The notes under the pieces: generated by a model
What the model was told of the DNA's origin: nothing
Databases searched by the model: none
What the model saw: only the letters and a program-made list of their open reading frames with translations
Position numbers and translations under genes: made by a program
Origin: Coprobacter secundus
GTDB taxonomy: Bacteria > Bacteroidota > Bacteroidia > Bacteroidales > Coprobacteraceae
Reading direction: 5' to 3'
Length of the DNA: 64,000 bases
NCBI GenBank assembly: GCA_000803105.1
Contig: JTDA01000006.1
Span: 124,001-188,000 of the forward strand
In this document: positions 10,013 to 19,353 of the stretch, piece by piece
How the letters are laid out: each line of letters opens with the position of its first letter
Numbering within the stretch: the first letter of the stretch is position 1

Positions 10013-11401
10013 TCAATAAAGTTTTTCATCAAAATTTTCCTCATATACAACTTCACCATTCGGCTTACATACTTTTACATAATCGACAGCTCCACATCCT
10101 TTAAATCGTAAAATAATCTCATTTGCAACCCCTAACGAATTATTATAATTCATATTAAGAATTTCCGCTCCATCAACATAAAAAGTAGTATGTTTATTGA
10201 TAACTTTAATAGTCATTACATGCCATTCGGATGGATTAAAATTAAAACGTTCCAAACTATGCCGTTCACCTTTAATTTCACTCTCTCCACTGATAAACTT
10301 CATATATGCATGACAATTCTCGTTCATCGTAAAACCATGCATTCCCTTATCCGATCCCATATACATCATCACATCAGCACAAGGTATGGCATGCTCCTCT
10401 GCCGAATTTCGCATCCTTGCTTCTAAAATAAAATTATCTCCATCTATTATACTTTTCTGATAAAATATATAACTGACAAATAAATGGTTCGATTGGCCAA
10501 GTCCCGGTATGCTGTCGAAAGGTAAACTTATGTATCCGTTTTCATTAAAAGCCTGACTTACAGGCAAAGTTTTTAATATTCCTTTTCGTTCTTCTTTGAC
10601 AGATACAGACCAACCAGCTTTCCGGCTCTCAACAAGAATCCTCCTTATCTCTTTATCTTTATATTTTAAATAACAGGCTCCTTCACCTTCATAAATATAT
10701 GTCGCATTTACGGTATTTATGGCTTTATTCAATTTCTTTTCTAAAATATCACCTGTCGCCTCTTCATATACAATCGTTATATCATCAAAAATTGATGATG
10801 GAATATTGTATGAAAATGTTACTGTCAATGGGCACAAACCCTTTACTTGCGAAGCAGAAAACTCAACTTTCGAGATAAGATAATCAATATACATATCTTT
10901 CAATTTATATGTATAAAATAGATAACCTCCGATAATAATAATTAAAGAAATAGACAAATAGAAATAACGTTTATTTAACTTTTTGGTATGTTCTGATTCT
11001 CTATTTTTAAAATCCAATTCTTCATTTTTATCCTCGTTCTTTACTTCTCTTTCTTGAGTCCGTATCTCATCAATATCTTCAGATTTCTGATTTTCCCGGT
11101 CATCCAATCGGACACCAGCCTCCTCTTTGGTCTTTTTCATTACAAAGTCTGTATAACCTTTATAACCTAAAAAAAGACAAAGGGCTTCTTTTGTCGCTAA
11201 CTGAGGATTCCCTGTTCGTTGTTGGAAAAAGCGTTTCAGAGTATTAGCATTCACATCTATCTTAGTGACTTCAAAAATCATGCTTTCCAACGTCTTAAAT
11301 TGGTTGAGACTCCAATCATCAGAATGTCCCCACGATTTTAAGAGAATATTATATTCTTCTATAATATCTTTTATATAGCCTCTCCCTGCAGTTTCTTTCA
11401 T
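10013..11401 (-). CDS. Single-pass membrane protein: DNA-binding-like N-terminus, lectin-like C-terminus (candidate PUL sensor-regulator)
   Basis: This 462-residue protein has no signal peptide. Residues 1-90 are soluble and contain NANTLKRFFQQRTGNPQLAT followed by an LGYKGYTDFV block. This resembles an N-terminal module common in Bacteroidetes proteins (STLKRLWGY...LGYKDW type) that looks like a small helical DNA-binding fold. Residues 91-145 are a highly charged linker, residues 146-164 a single transmembrane helix, residues 180-260 a PKD/immunoglobulin-like domain, and residues 285-462 a beta-rich concanavalin/LamG-like domain with conserved aromatics. The predicted topology is cytoplasmic N-terminus and periplasmic C-terminus. 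It sits between two divergent PUL operons, has its own terminator, and the locus shows no SusR, hybrid two-component or sigma/anti-sigma gene. A membrane-tethered one-component regulator that senses a glycan is my inference; the DNA-binding activity is not proven by sequence. Confidence 0.6.
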   Translation of the reverse strand: MKETAGRGYIKDIIEEYNILLKSWGHSDDWSLNQFKTLESMIFEVTKIDVNANTLKRFFQQRTGNPQLATKEALCLFLGYKGYTDFVMKKTKEEAGVRLDDRENQKSEDIDEIRTQEREVKNEDKNEELDFKNRESEHTKKLNKRYFYLSISLIIIIGGYLFYTYKLKDMYIDYLISKVEFSASQVKGLCPLTVTFSYNIPSSIFDDITIVYEEATGDILEKKLNKAINTVNATYIYEGEGACYLKYKDKEIRRILVESRKAGWSVSVKEERKGILKTLPVSQAFNENGYISLPFDSIPGLGQSNHLFVSYIFYQKSIIDGDNFILEARMRNSAEEHAIPCADVMMYMGSDKGMHGFTMNENCHAYMKFISGESEIKGERHSLERFNFNPSEWHVMTIKVINKHTTFYVDGAEILNMNYNNSLGVANEIILRFKGCGAVDYVKVCKPNGEVVYEENFDEKLY

Positions 11402-11512
11402 TGTTCTTTTAAGTCAACTAATTTCATTCAGAATAACATATTACAAGTCTTTAACATCTAAAACAGGAAATCTCATATAGAGACACAGCAACGTTTTCCG
11501 ATAATATATATC

Positions 11513-11520
11513 CAAAAATA
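11513..11520 (-). promoter_or_regulatory. Possible -7 element for the regulator-like gene
   Basis: On the minus strand it reads TATTTTTG, matching TAnnTTTG, about 112 bases upstream of the ATG at 11401. No convincing -33 element is visible, and the motif is easy to find by chance in such AT-rich DNA. Confidence 0.25.
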
Positions 11521-12067
11521 TTCAGATTCTTTGTTATCTGTATACTTTATATCACAGAGCAAATTTTTTCTGATCGCACAAATTAATCTGATACATCAAC
11601 CACCTCCATTATTCTTCACGATAATTTAGACATAATTTTCAGAACTATTTATTCAATCTTTTCACCATTACTCCATTTACACATACAGATAAAGCAAAAA
11701 ACAATTATTATTAAAAAGCACTTTATGCAAAGATAAAACTTTTTTTTGATACCATATAAATATACAATAACAATAAATATAACATTACAGTCGAGAAACC
11801 GAAATAAACTCCCCCGACGATTTTCCAACTCGGAAACTCCATATTTTATACGATTATAATATAAATTTCATAGCATATAGACTTCTTTATCTTTTATTTT
11901 CTCATATTTTGAGAAACCAATAATATACCTACTTTACCTAATATATTGACAATATACTATATCATACAATGATATAAAAATCAACAAATTACCATATACA
12001 TATAGTATGTTGTCCAATTTTTGGTCATATTTTGTCTATACTTTATTTTCATTTTATTTACAACAAG

Positions 12068-12113
12068 AACTTCTTTGTCTCATATATTTGTAACAATAAT
12101 CTACAAAGAAGTT
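12068..12113. promoter_or_regulatory. Inverted repeat enclosing a -7 element, possible operator
   Basis: AACTTCTTTGT at 12068-12078 is perfectly mirrored by ACAAAGAAGTT at 12103-12113. The -7 match TATATTTG (12083-12090) lies in the 24-base gap, 34 bases before the ATG of the 12124 gene. A start site about seven bases after the -7 element would leave only the right arm transcribed, so this is better read as a protein-binding operator than as an RNA hairpin. Confidence 0.45.
12083..12090 (+). promoter_or_regulatory. Probable -7 element of the 12124-20991 operon
   Basis: TATATTTG matches the Bacteroidetes TAnnTTTG consensus and lies 34 bases upstream of the first gene. No clear TTTG is found about 19 bases upstream, which would fit a promoter needing an activator. 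Confidence 0.4.
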
Positions 12114-12123
12114 AAAAAACATC

Positions 12124-15100
12124 ATGAACACAACAAAGCATTTCTTCCTCATCGTAACACTTTGTCTAATCTCTATTTCTATTAGTGCTACAAATGATAT
12201 AATTTTTCTCAAAAATAATAAAGCAACAATCACTATTGACGACCACATCAAACACCCATTATATTGGTGGCCAAAGACTTTATTAACATATGAAATATAC
12301 TCCAAAAATAAAATTTCTAAAAATGAATTAATACTAACCGACCAGTTTACGCACGAACAAATACCAATCCAAATAACAAATATAAAACCTAATCAATCTG
12401 GAGGAGAAAAAGCTTTCCTACATTTTATATCAGATTTACCGTCAGGCAAAAAATATTCATTTCTTTTAGAGAAAGGAATTCCTCAAAAAAAAGAGAACAT
12501 TACTATCCAGAAAAAAGATAAATACTATCACGTCACTACAAATAAATTTTCAATACTCATCCCTTCTTCTCAATCAGGAGAAAAAGTCTCCGGACCCATT
12601 TCAAGCATATCTAAAAACTGTAAAATATGGTTCGGAAAATCTTACTTCAATACAAATCAACAGAAAGAAATAAAACTCGAAACTAAAATTACAACCTCCG
12701 GCCCCTTATTTGTAGAATTCGAACTTCATTATACATTTCCTTTGGGTGAAAAATACACTGTACTGGTAAAATGTATACACGACTATGATTTTATAGAAAT
12801 AAAAGAAGATATGAAAAATTTTTCCGACATGGACAAATATGCATGGAGTATCGAATGGAACAATTTTTCTCCCACCCATCGTCAAGCCCCCAACCACCCT
12901 TATGGGCATCCTAATGAAAACTCAAGCGGATTTACAAGATACAATTGGGAAAAGATTGATCTTACAATGTTAAATTCTCATCATGGAATAACAAAATCTA
13001 CATCCAATGACGGAAAAATACCATTCGAAGTAGGAATATTCGGCAACTGGCCTGCCGAAAACAACGTTACTTCTTCTGTATTCTGGGATGAAAATAGCAA
13101 TCAATCTATCGGCTTATTCGTAAAAGATATAGAAGGATGGAATAGCTACAAATATCCAATATGGATAGATACACAGGAATTAAGTATAAAATTTTATTAC
13201 AAAGATTCTCTATTAAAGTGGACTTATCCTCTAATCAACGGCAGTCGAACTTCTGCCTTAAGCTTCTATTCCCATCAGAAAGACATTGACTATATGAACA
13301 ATCTGGAAAGACTTACTCATCCCCAAGTAAATGCTGATGGAACAAGCTACAAAATATCAATGGGACAACAATCATATAATTCATTCTTACAAAACAGATA
13401 TAGTACATTAGACCTGAATAAGGTTAAAAATTGGTGCCTAACATATCCCGATTCCTTACCTATTCCAAAAATCATTTTTGAAAATGATAAAAGAATGACA
13501 ACAAAAGAATTTGAGCAAAAATTCTTTTATGGACATTTTTCAAATGAACTTGCCATGAGTGGACCTTGTCAAAACAATGGATATGGGCCTACCTCTTCAC
13601 GACTCTTTTATGATGAATACGTATGTATGATGAATGCCCTCATGCCTCAAATGAGTAAAGAGCAAAGAGCACGTATGACAGCTATGTTCCTCGTACATGC
13701 ATATATCGCCGCAGGGGAAGAATATATGCCCATGAAACACATGCTCAGTGGACATCCTAATTTCTTAAGTGATGTAAAATCTGTCCCAGCATTTGCCTCA
13801 TTTCTGTTTCCTAAACATCCCAAAGCTCAAGAATGGGCCGATATGTTTGAAAAATACATTGACCTGAATATGCAATATCATGTGCGTCCTGCTGTCAACA
13901 GTTGGGATGCAATAGGGGGAAGATGGACTGAAAATATAGGCACATATCTTTGGGCCAATTTAAGGCCTTCTCTTCGAGCCAACTTTCTCATGCAGCATTA
14001 TCTAGACGGGAAAAAACGAATGGCAAATAAAAGGACAGCCATGTTAGGTTCATTTGTCTTAAATTCTCTATCAGCCCCATTTAACGGAGAGTCTCTGGAC
14101 TTTTATAAAAATGAAAATGGTCAACTGGAAGGAATGCTTTACTGGGGTGTAGTCACTCCAGATATAGCACCGTCAAGAATATTTCCTCCGCAAGGAGCAC
14201 ATTCTGTAAGAAGACAACCACCTTGCGGGTATTGGCTATTAGGTAAAGAATTAGAAAACTATGCTCCATTGCTTTCCGAAAATATACGTTATATTTCTCG
14301 TCCAGAAGATCAGGATGCAGAAATTTATAGTAGAGAAACAAATTCTTTCAGACTCATGTATCCACTCGATTCGGAAGATTCCGGAACTCCTCCTCTGTTG
14401 GAAAGTACGAAAATTAACGGATATGGAATTATTTTAAGGGCTGCAGTCGGAACAGAGGATGAATTATCCATCCATTTGGGACAAATAGACAATGGGCCCA
14501 ATTATCGTTGGGGCATTGTAGGAGAAGGAGGTTGTGGTACTATTTATTTTTATGCTAACGGGAAATCATATAGCAACAATGATAAAGAAGATATCGGTGA
14601 TCGGCGTTTACAAGATACTGATATGTCCACAGGATTTGGTGTATTCAAAGATGGTCGATTCAAAGCCATTGGTCGAAATGAACTATCACGTCCCATGTAT
14701 AATTTAGGTATCGGCCAGTTTGCTGAAATCACGGCATCTACAGACAGTAAATATTCATGGCCCGAATACCAAAGCAGAAGTATCATGCTGGTAGGTAGTG
14801 ACTATTTTATCATTTATGATGACGTATATAACCAAAACATAGCCAGTCGCTTTAGTTGGTACACCCATTTAAATGACGATTTTCCTGAATTAGAAAATAT
14901 AAAAGGTGGGGGACCAGGATACGTTTATTGGGATAGAAAACCAGATCTTATAACTCACACCGGAAACAGAACGAAAGGGCTCTGGTTTGACGGCACAGGA
15001 GATTTTATGACATTTGTCTCCCATAAAAAAGGGTTCAAAAGTAAAACGACTCCTTATGGTTGTATTATCACTTCGCCTGAAAAAAATAACGATTATATAT

Positions 15101-16116
15101 TCCGTAATGATACACCTATAAAAGTTGACGAAAACAATATGGTATTTTCAGGAACTTCAGGCTTCATACGAAATAACGGCACACATCAGGAAATGGCAAT
15201 TTTCCACGGGACAAAAATTGGGAACAGTGAATTCGAAATAAGGCCACACAATACAGATGCAGGACTCAGCGCTATTTATTTCTGTAAAGAAAAAATAAAA
15301 GGAGAATTCTATGCAATGGAAGATACAGAAGTTACCTTTAAATGGGACTTGATACCTATTTCCATATCCTTTTACATAGACGGCATAAGACAAAAGATTT
15401 ACATCAAAGATAATCAAGTAACTGTAAATTTTCCTAAAGGAAAGCATATTTGGAATTTAACGACAGGACTTCCTGATTTAATACGTCCTGAAATAAAATA
15501 TACCTCAAATGATAAAGGATTTGTCAAACTTTCTGTAATTCCAGTTAATGGTGCACAAAAATACCGGTATGAATATAGCACCGACCAAGGCAAGACATGG
15601 CAGACATACAAAGAACAAAAGGGAAACTCCATCATCATAAAACCCATAAAAAAAGAGTCCAAAGGGTATGTTCGCGTTTTTGCTTTAAATAAAGAAAACA
15701 TAAGCCTCCCTTCTGTCATATATCCTGCATATTTTACTACAAAGCCTCCCCACTTCCCTGACGGATTGAAATTAAAAAAAGAGAACAATGGATATATTTT
15801 AGATTGGGGCAAAGTATTAGGATGTAACGAATACAGACTATACAAAAGGTCTCAAAACGGAAAATTTGAATTGATTTATAAAGGAAACGAAAACCAATTT
15901 ATTGACAAGAACATCAATAGTGACATAATTTATCAATATGCCATTTCCGCAATTAATGGAAACGGTGAAAGTAAACTGTCTAATCCCGTTACATCAGATC
16001 CTAAAAGTTGGTTAAATTTCACTCCTATTGATGAAAATCAATTCCGCAGAAGCGTAACTATTGATAAAAAAACAGATTTAGATGGAAATAAAGTAAGTTC
16101 ATATTACCCAGAATAA
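12124..16116 (+). CDS. Very large secreted protein, heparinase/lyase-like with C-terminal Fn3 domains, family unassigned
   Basis: A 1330-residue exported protein with signal peptide MNTTKHFFLIVTLCLISISI. Residues about 25-400 are beta-rich. Residues about 430-700 are helical, with repeated aromatic and Gly-rich blocks such as GPCQNNGYGPTSSRL, HPNFLSDVKSVPAF, IGGRWTENIGTYLWA and RPSLRANF, as in an (alpha/alpha) toroid. Residues about 700-1100 are beta-rich again (RFSWYTHLNDDF, GGGPGYVYWD). Two fibronectin-III-like domains occupy about residues 1115-1225 and 1230-1305. Helical toroid plus beta-sandwich matches the general layout of large polysaccharide lyases, but I recognise no numbered family and cannot point to catalytic residues with confidence. 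It heads an operon, with GH92 following after 18 bases. As the largest enzyme-like protein of the PUL and the likely partner of GH105, it may be the backbone-cleaving enzyme; this is inference. Confidence 0.7.
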   Translation: MNTTKHFFLIVTLCLISISISATNDIIFLKNNKATITIDDHIKHPLYWWPKTLLTYEIYSKNKISKNELILTDQFTHEQIPIQITNIKPNQSGGEKAFLHFISDLPSGKKYSFLLEKGIPQKKENITIQKKDKYYHVTTNKFSILIPSSQSGEKVSGPISSISKNCKIWFGKSYFNTNQQKEIKLETKITTSGPLFVEFELHYTFPLGEKYTVLVKCIHDYDFIEIKEDMKNFSDMDKYAWSIEWNNFSPTHRQAPNHPYGHPNENSSGFTRYNWEKIDLTMLNSHHGITKSTSNDGKIPFEVGIFGNWPAENNVTSSVFWDENSNQSIGLFVKDIEGWNSYKYPIWIDTQELSIKFYYKDSLLKWTYPLINGSRTSALSFYSHQKDIDYMNNLERLTHPQVNADGTSYKISMGQQSYNSFLQNRYSTLDLNKVKNWCLTYPDSLPIPKIIFENDKRMTTKEFEQKFFYGHFSNELAMSGPCQNNGYGPTSSRLFYDEYVCMMNALMPQMSKEQRARMTAMFLVHAYIAAGEEYMPMKHMLSGHPNFLSDVKSVPAFASFLFPKHPKAQEWADMFEKYIDLNMQYHVRPAVNSWDAIGGRWTENIGTYLWANLRPSLRANFLMQHYLDGKKRMANKRTAMLGSFVLNSLSAPFNGESLDFYKNENGQLEGMLYWGVVTPDIAPSRIFPPQGAHSVRRQPPCGYWLLGKELENYAPLLSENIRYISRPEDQDAEIYSRETNSFRLMYPLDSEDSGTPPLLESTKINGYGIILRAAVGTEDELSIHLGQIDNGPNYRWGIVGEGGCGTIYFYANGKSYSNNDKEDIGDRRLQDTDMSTGFGVFKDGRFKAIGRNELSRPMYNLGIGQFAEITASTDSKYSWPEYQSRSIMLVGSDYFIIYDDVYNQNIASRFSWYTHLNDDFPELENIKGGGPGYVYWDRKPDLITHTGNRTKGLWFDGTGDFMTFVSHKKGFKSKTTPYGCIITSPEKNNDYIFRNDTPIKVDENNMVFSGTSGFIRNNGTHQEMAIFHGTKIGNSEFEIRPHNTDAGLSAIYFCKEKIKGEFYAMEDTEVTFKWDLIPISISFYIDGIRQKIYIKDNQVTVNFPKGKHIWNLTTGLPDLIRPEIKYTSNDKGFVKLSVIPVNGAQKYRYEYSTDQGKTWQTYKEQKGNSIIIKPIKKESKGYVRVFALNKENISLPSVIYPAYFTTKPPHFPDGLKLKKENNGYILDWGKVLGCNEYRLYKRSQNGKFELIYKGNENQFIDKNINSDIIYQYAISAINGNGESKLSNPVTSDPKSWLNFTPIDENQFRRSVTIDKKTDLDGNKVSSYYPE

Positions 16117-16134
16117 ACTAATCATACAATAAAA

Positions 16135-18423
16135 ATGAAAAATTATATATTTATCCTATTTGTTTCAATACTTATGGCAGGATGCAAGCCATCCTCAAAT
16201 ACAGATTTAGAAAATCATAACATTTTAAGTTACGTTAATCCCCTTATTGGGACATCAGGACATGGTCATACTTTTCCTGGAGCTGCTTACCCTTTTGGGA
16301 TGGTTCAACTTAGCCCCGATACAGGCCTAGATGGATGGGATTGGTGCTCAGGATATCACTATTCTGACAGTTCTATTATCGGATTTTCACATACTCATTT
16401 ATCCGGAACAGGTCGTTCAGATTTAATGGACATAATGCTCATGCCCACTACTGGAGACATAAAATTACAAGCAGGAACAAAAGAAGACCCAGACAGTGGC
16501 TATCGTTCCCGTTTTTCTCACGAAGAAGAATGGGCTTCTCCCGGATACTACAAAGTCAATCTAAAAGATTACAACATAACCGTAGAACTAACAACATCTC
16601 CACGTTGTGGGTTTCACAAATATACATTTCCACAAAGTAAAGAATCCCACATAATCATAGACCTTTCTCATCATTATGCCAAGGATTCTGTCATCTTCAC
16701 TTCTTTAAATCTCGTCGACAGTTGTACAATCACCGGACAAAGAAATACAAAAGGCTGGGGTGAACCCGGAGAAAAATACTGGAGTAATCAACAAATATTT
16801 TATGCCATTCGTATCTCGAAGCCTTTCGATTCTGCAAAATTGGCGTTGGACGATCAGTTTACAAAAAACAAAACCGCCCAAGGAAAAAACATTAAAGCCA
16901 TACTCAATTTTGAAACTAATCAAAATGAAACAATATTCGTAAAAGTCGGTATATCAGCTGTTAGCATAGACAATGCTCTTCAGAATCTGACAGAAGAAAT
17001 ACCTGAATGGAATTTTGATACAATACTAAATGAAAACCAATCGGCCTGGAAAGAAAAACTGGGAAAAGTTATAATAGACGCGCCAGAAAAGACAAAAACA
17101 ATTTTTTATACAGCGTTATACCATTCATTTCTGGCTCCTTATTTATATAATGATATTAATGGAGAATATCTCGGATTCGATAAGAAAGTCTATAAAGCTC
17201 TGAATTTCAACAATTATACTGTACTATCTTTATGGGACACATTTAGAGCAGAAAATCCCTTATTAACTCTTCTTACTCCAGAAATAACGAGTAACCTGAT
17301 ACAATCAATGCTAATGCAATATGAACAATACGGGTTGTTGCCTGTATGGCCCTTATGGTCGAGCGAAACCAATTGTATGATTGGTTATCATTCTGTACCT
17401 GTAATAGTAGATGCTTATTTCAAAGGGATTAGAAATTTCGATGTAGAAAAAGCTTATCAAGCAATGAGAGCCTCTGCTATGCAAGATGATTTTGGAATAA
17501 AAGAATTAAAACAATATAAATATATACCTTATGATAAATATAACAAATCTGTTTCTACTGCATTAGAATACTGTTTTGATGACTGGTGTATTGCTCAAAT
17601 GGCCAAAGAGTTAAATAAAATTGGGGACTATGAATATTTTATGAAACGCTCAGCTTCCTATAAAACTTATTTTGATAAAGAACATAAATTAATGAATGGA
17701 GTCTCGTCCAAAGGCAAACCCCGTCGGCCATTCGATCCATTTTATTCTTCATATGGAGAATGCGATTGGGTGGAAGGTAACTCATGGCAATATTCCTTTT
17801 TTGCTCCCCACGATATCAATGGCCTAATCGAATTATATGGTGGCAAAAAGGCTTTTGCTTCCGCTCTGGATACATTATTTTCAATGTCTCCTAACATGTC
17901 TGGAGGAGATGTACCTATCGACATTACCGGACTCATAGGACAATATGCTCATGGAAATGAGCCAAGTCACCACGTAGCTTACCTATACAACTATGCCGGT
18001 CAACCGCACAAAACACAAAAAAGACTTCATGAGATAATGACCACATTATATACAGATAAGCCTGATGGGTTATGTGGAAATGAAGACTGCGGCCAAATGT
18101 CTGCATGGTATGTATTCAGCGCAATGGGAATTTATCCTGTAAATCCAGCAAGCGGAATCTATGTTTTTGGCAAACCAATGATAAATAAGGCAATTTTGAA
18201 GACCGGAGATAATCCATTTATTATAGAAGCCCACAATTTAAACGAAAATAATATCTATATCCAATCAGTAAAATTAAACGGACGGAATTACAACAAATTA
18301 TATATTACTCATCAAGACATAACCCAAGGAGGACATCTGGAATTCGAAATGGGTTCAGAACCATCCACTAATAAATTTATTTCTTCAATACCTAACAGAA
18401 ATGAAGATGAAGAACAAGAATAA
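16135..18423 (+). CDS. GH92 alpha-mannosidase lipoprotein
   Basis: Exo-acting, calcium-dependent, inverting alpha-mannosidase family. The N-terminus MKNYIFILFVSILMAGC is a lipoprotein signal with a lipobox ending at Cys17, so the enzyme is membrane-anchored. The N-terminal hallmark YVNPLIGTSGHGHTFPGAAY starts near residue 33, followed by PFGMVQLSPDTG and GFSHTHLSGTG. The catalytic-domain block GNEPSHH carries the probable general acid Glu609, and GNEDCGQMSAW carries the candidate base Asp651. Length (762 residues) is normal for GH92. The start lies 18 bases after the 12124 gene, and the end overlaps the following gene by 23 bases, so these genes are co-transcribed. GH92 is unusual next to GH105/GH78. 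It suggests terminal alpha-mannose, or another alpha-linked sugar, on the target glycan, although family members do vary in linkage. Confidence 0.93.
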   Translation: MKNYIFILFVSILMAGCKPSSNTDLENHNILSYVNPLIGTSGHGHTFPGAAYPFGMVQLSPDTGLDGWDWCSGYHYSDSSIIGFSHTHLSGTGRSDLMDIMLMPTTGDIKLQAGTKEDPDSGYRSRFSHEEEWASPGYYKVNLKDYNITVELTTSPRCGFHKYTFPQSKESHIIIDLSHHYAKDSVIFTSLNLVDSCTITGQRNTKGWGEPGEKYWSNQQIFYAIRISKPFDSAKLALDDQFTKNKTAQGKNIKAILNFETNQNETIFVKVGISAVSIDNALQNLTEEIPEWNFDTILNENQSAWKEKLGKVIIDAPEKTKTIFYTALYHSFLAPYLYNDINGEYLGFDKKVYKALNFNNYTVLSLWDTFRAENPLLTLLTPEITSNLIQSMLMQYEQYGLLPVWPLWSSETNCMIGYHSVPVIVDAYFKGIRNFDVEKAYQAMRASAMQDDFGIKELKQYKYIPYDKYNKSVSTALEYCFDDWCIAQMAKELNKIGDYEYFMKRSASYKTYFDKEHKLMNGVSSKGKPRRPFDPFYSSYGECDWVEGNSWQYSFFAPHDINGLIELYGGKKAFASALDTLFSMSPNMSGGDVPIDITGLIGQYAHGNEPSHHVAYLYNYAGQPHKTQKRLHEIMTTLYTDKPDGLCGNEDCGQMSAWYVFSAMGIYPVNPASGIYVFGKPMINKAILKTGDNPFIIEAHNLNENNIYIQSVKLNGRNYNKLYITHQDITQGGHLEFEMGSEPSTNKFISSIPNRNEDEEQE

Positions 18424-19312
18424 CACAGTTCTAACTTTTATTTTATTACTTGTAATATTTGCAACAAACTATTGTTACGGACAAGAAATAAAACGCGACG
18501 GAAATATCTACACTCTATCTGCAGGAGATCTGATTTTCAGTATATCTGCTCAGACAGGAGGTCGTATCGTCTCTTTTAGAAGAGGAAACTCTGAACTTCT
18601 AACTTCAACTAATGAACATCCCAGATATTATGGAGCAACATTTTGGATATCTCCACAAAAAGACTACTGGCCTCCTTATCCTGCAATAGACCAATTGCCA
18701 TATAAAACAACTATTATAGGTCACAAAATACAAATGGTCAGTCAAACCGAAAATATGAATTTCCGTATTACAAAAGAATTTTCGATATCAACATCCGACA
18801 CTGCAATATGTATCGCTTATAAAATAGAAAATATTTCCAATAAAACCTATAAACTTGCGCCATGGGATGTCACTCGTGTTTTTGGAGGCTTGAGCTTCTT
18901 TCCTATCGGGGAAGAAGATAAAAATATAAATATTTCAAGTATTCCGAATAGTTTTATAAAAAGCAATATTTTATGGGTTCCGTTTATTCAAGAAAAAAAC
19001 ATGAAGGCTCAAAAACTATTTAATACAGCCAAAGGAGGTTGGATGGCACATTACTATAAAAATCTGCTTTTTGTCAAATGTTTCCCCGATATTCAAGTAG
19101 AAGATATTCCACCTCAGCAGGGGGAAGTCGAAATTTTCATTGCTGCCAACGGTAAATATATCGAATTAGAAAATCACGGGCGATATATAACACTGGCCCC
19201 CAATGAGTCTACAGTATATAACGAAAAATATTATCTATTATTTTTGGGACAAAATAAAAAGGAAAAAGATTTATTATCCATTATCAAACAATTGAATAAA
19301 AAAGTAAACTAA
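18401..19312 (+). CDS. Secreted DUF4380-like protein
   Basis: A 303-residue protein whose first ATG lies inside the end of the GH92 gene; Met3 is an equally possible start. A signal peptide runs to about residue 27 (ATNYCYGQ). The rest is predicted all-beta, like the galactose-mutarotase/hyaluronate-lyase-type sandwiches, with the blocks GGRIVSFRRGNSELLTS, TFWISPQKDYWPPYP and APWDVTRVFGG. These resemble the DUF4380 family, whose biochemical role I do not know. Translation is probably coupled to GH92. A carbohydrate-binding or sugar-epimerising role would fit the fold and the operon, but no catalytic residues are assigned. Confidence 0.7.
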   Translation: MKMKNKNNTVLTFILLLVIFATNYCYGQEIKRDGNIYTLSAGDLIFSISAQTGGRIVSFRRGNSELLTSTNEHPRYYGATFWISPQKDYWPPYPAIDQLPYKTTIIGHKIQMVSQTENMNFRITKEFSISTSDTAICIAYKIENISNKTYKLAPWDVTRVFGGLSFFPIGEEDKNINISSIPNSFIKSNILWVPFIQEKNMKAQKLFNTAKGGWMAHYYKNLLFVKCFPDIQVEDIPPQQGEVEIFIAANGKYIELENHGRYITLAPNESTVYNEKYYLLFLGQNKKEKDLLSIIKQLNKKVN

Positions 19313-19353
19313 AAAATACAGCATATATAAAAATATCATCTAAAAACAATATT

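Larger units (their letters stand above)
11402..12123. other. Divergent intergenic regulatory region
   Basis: About 720 very AT-rich bases between the leftward regulator-like gene and the rightward enzyme operon. It contains a candidate promoter in each direction (11513-11520 on minus, 12083-12090 on plus) and a perfect inverted repeat spanning 12068-12113. I saw no credible open frame, tRNA or riboswitch in it. Confidence 0.6.

Noticed and set aside
11402..12123. Riboswitch or small RNA in the long AT-rich gap
   Set aside because: No conserved aptamer pattern, no stable GC-containing helices other than the operator-like repeat, and no terminator.
15414..15845. 143-codon minus-strand frame opposite the large enzyme gene
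   Set aside because: Antisense shadow of the Fn3 region with no signal or domain of its own.
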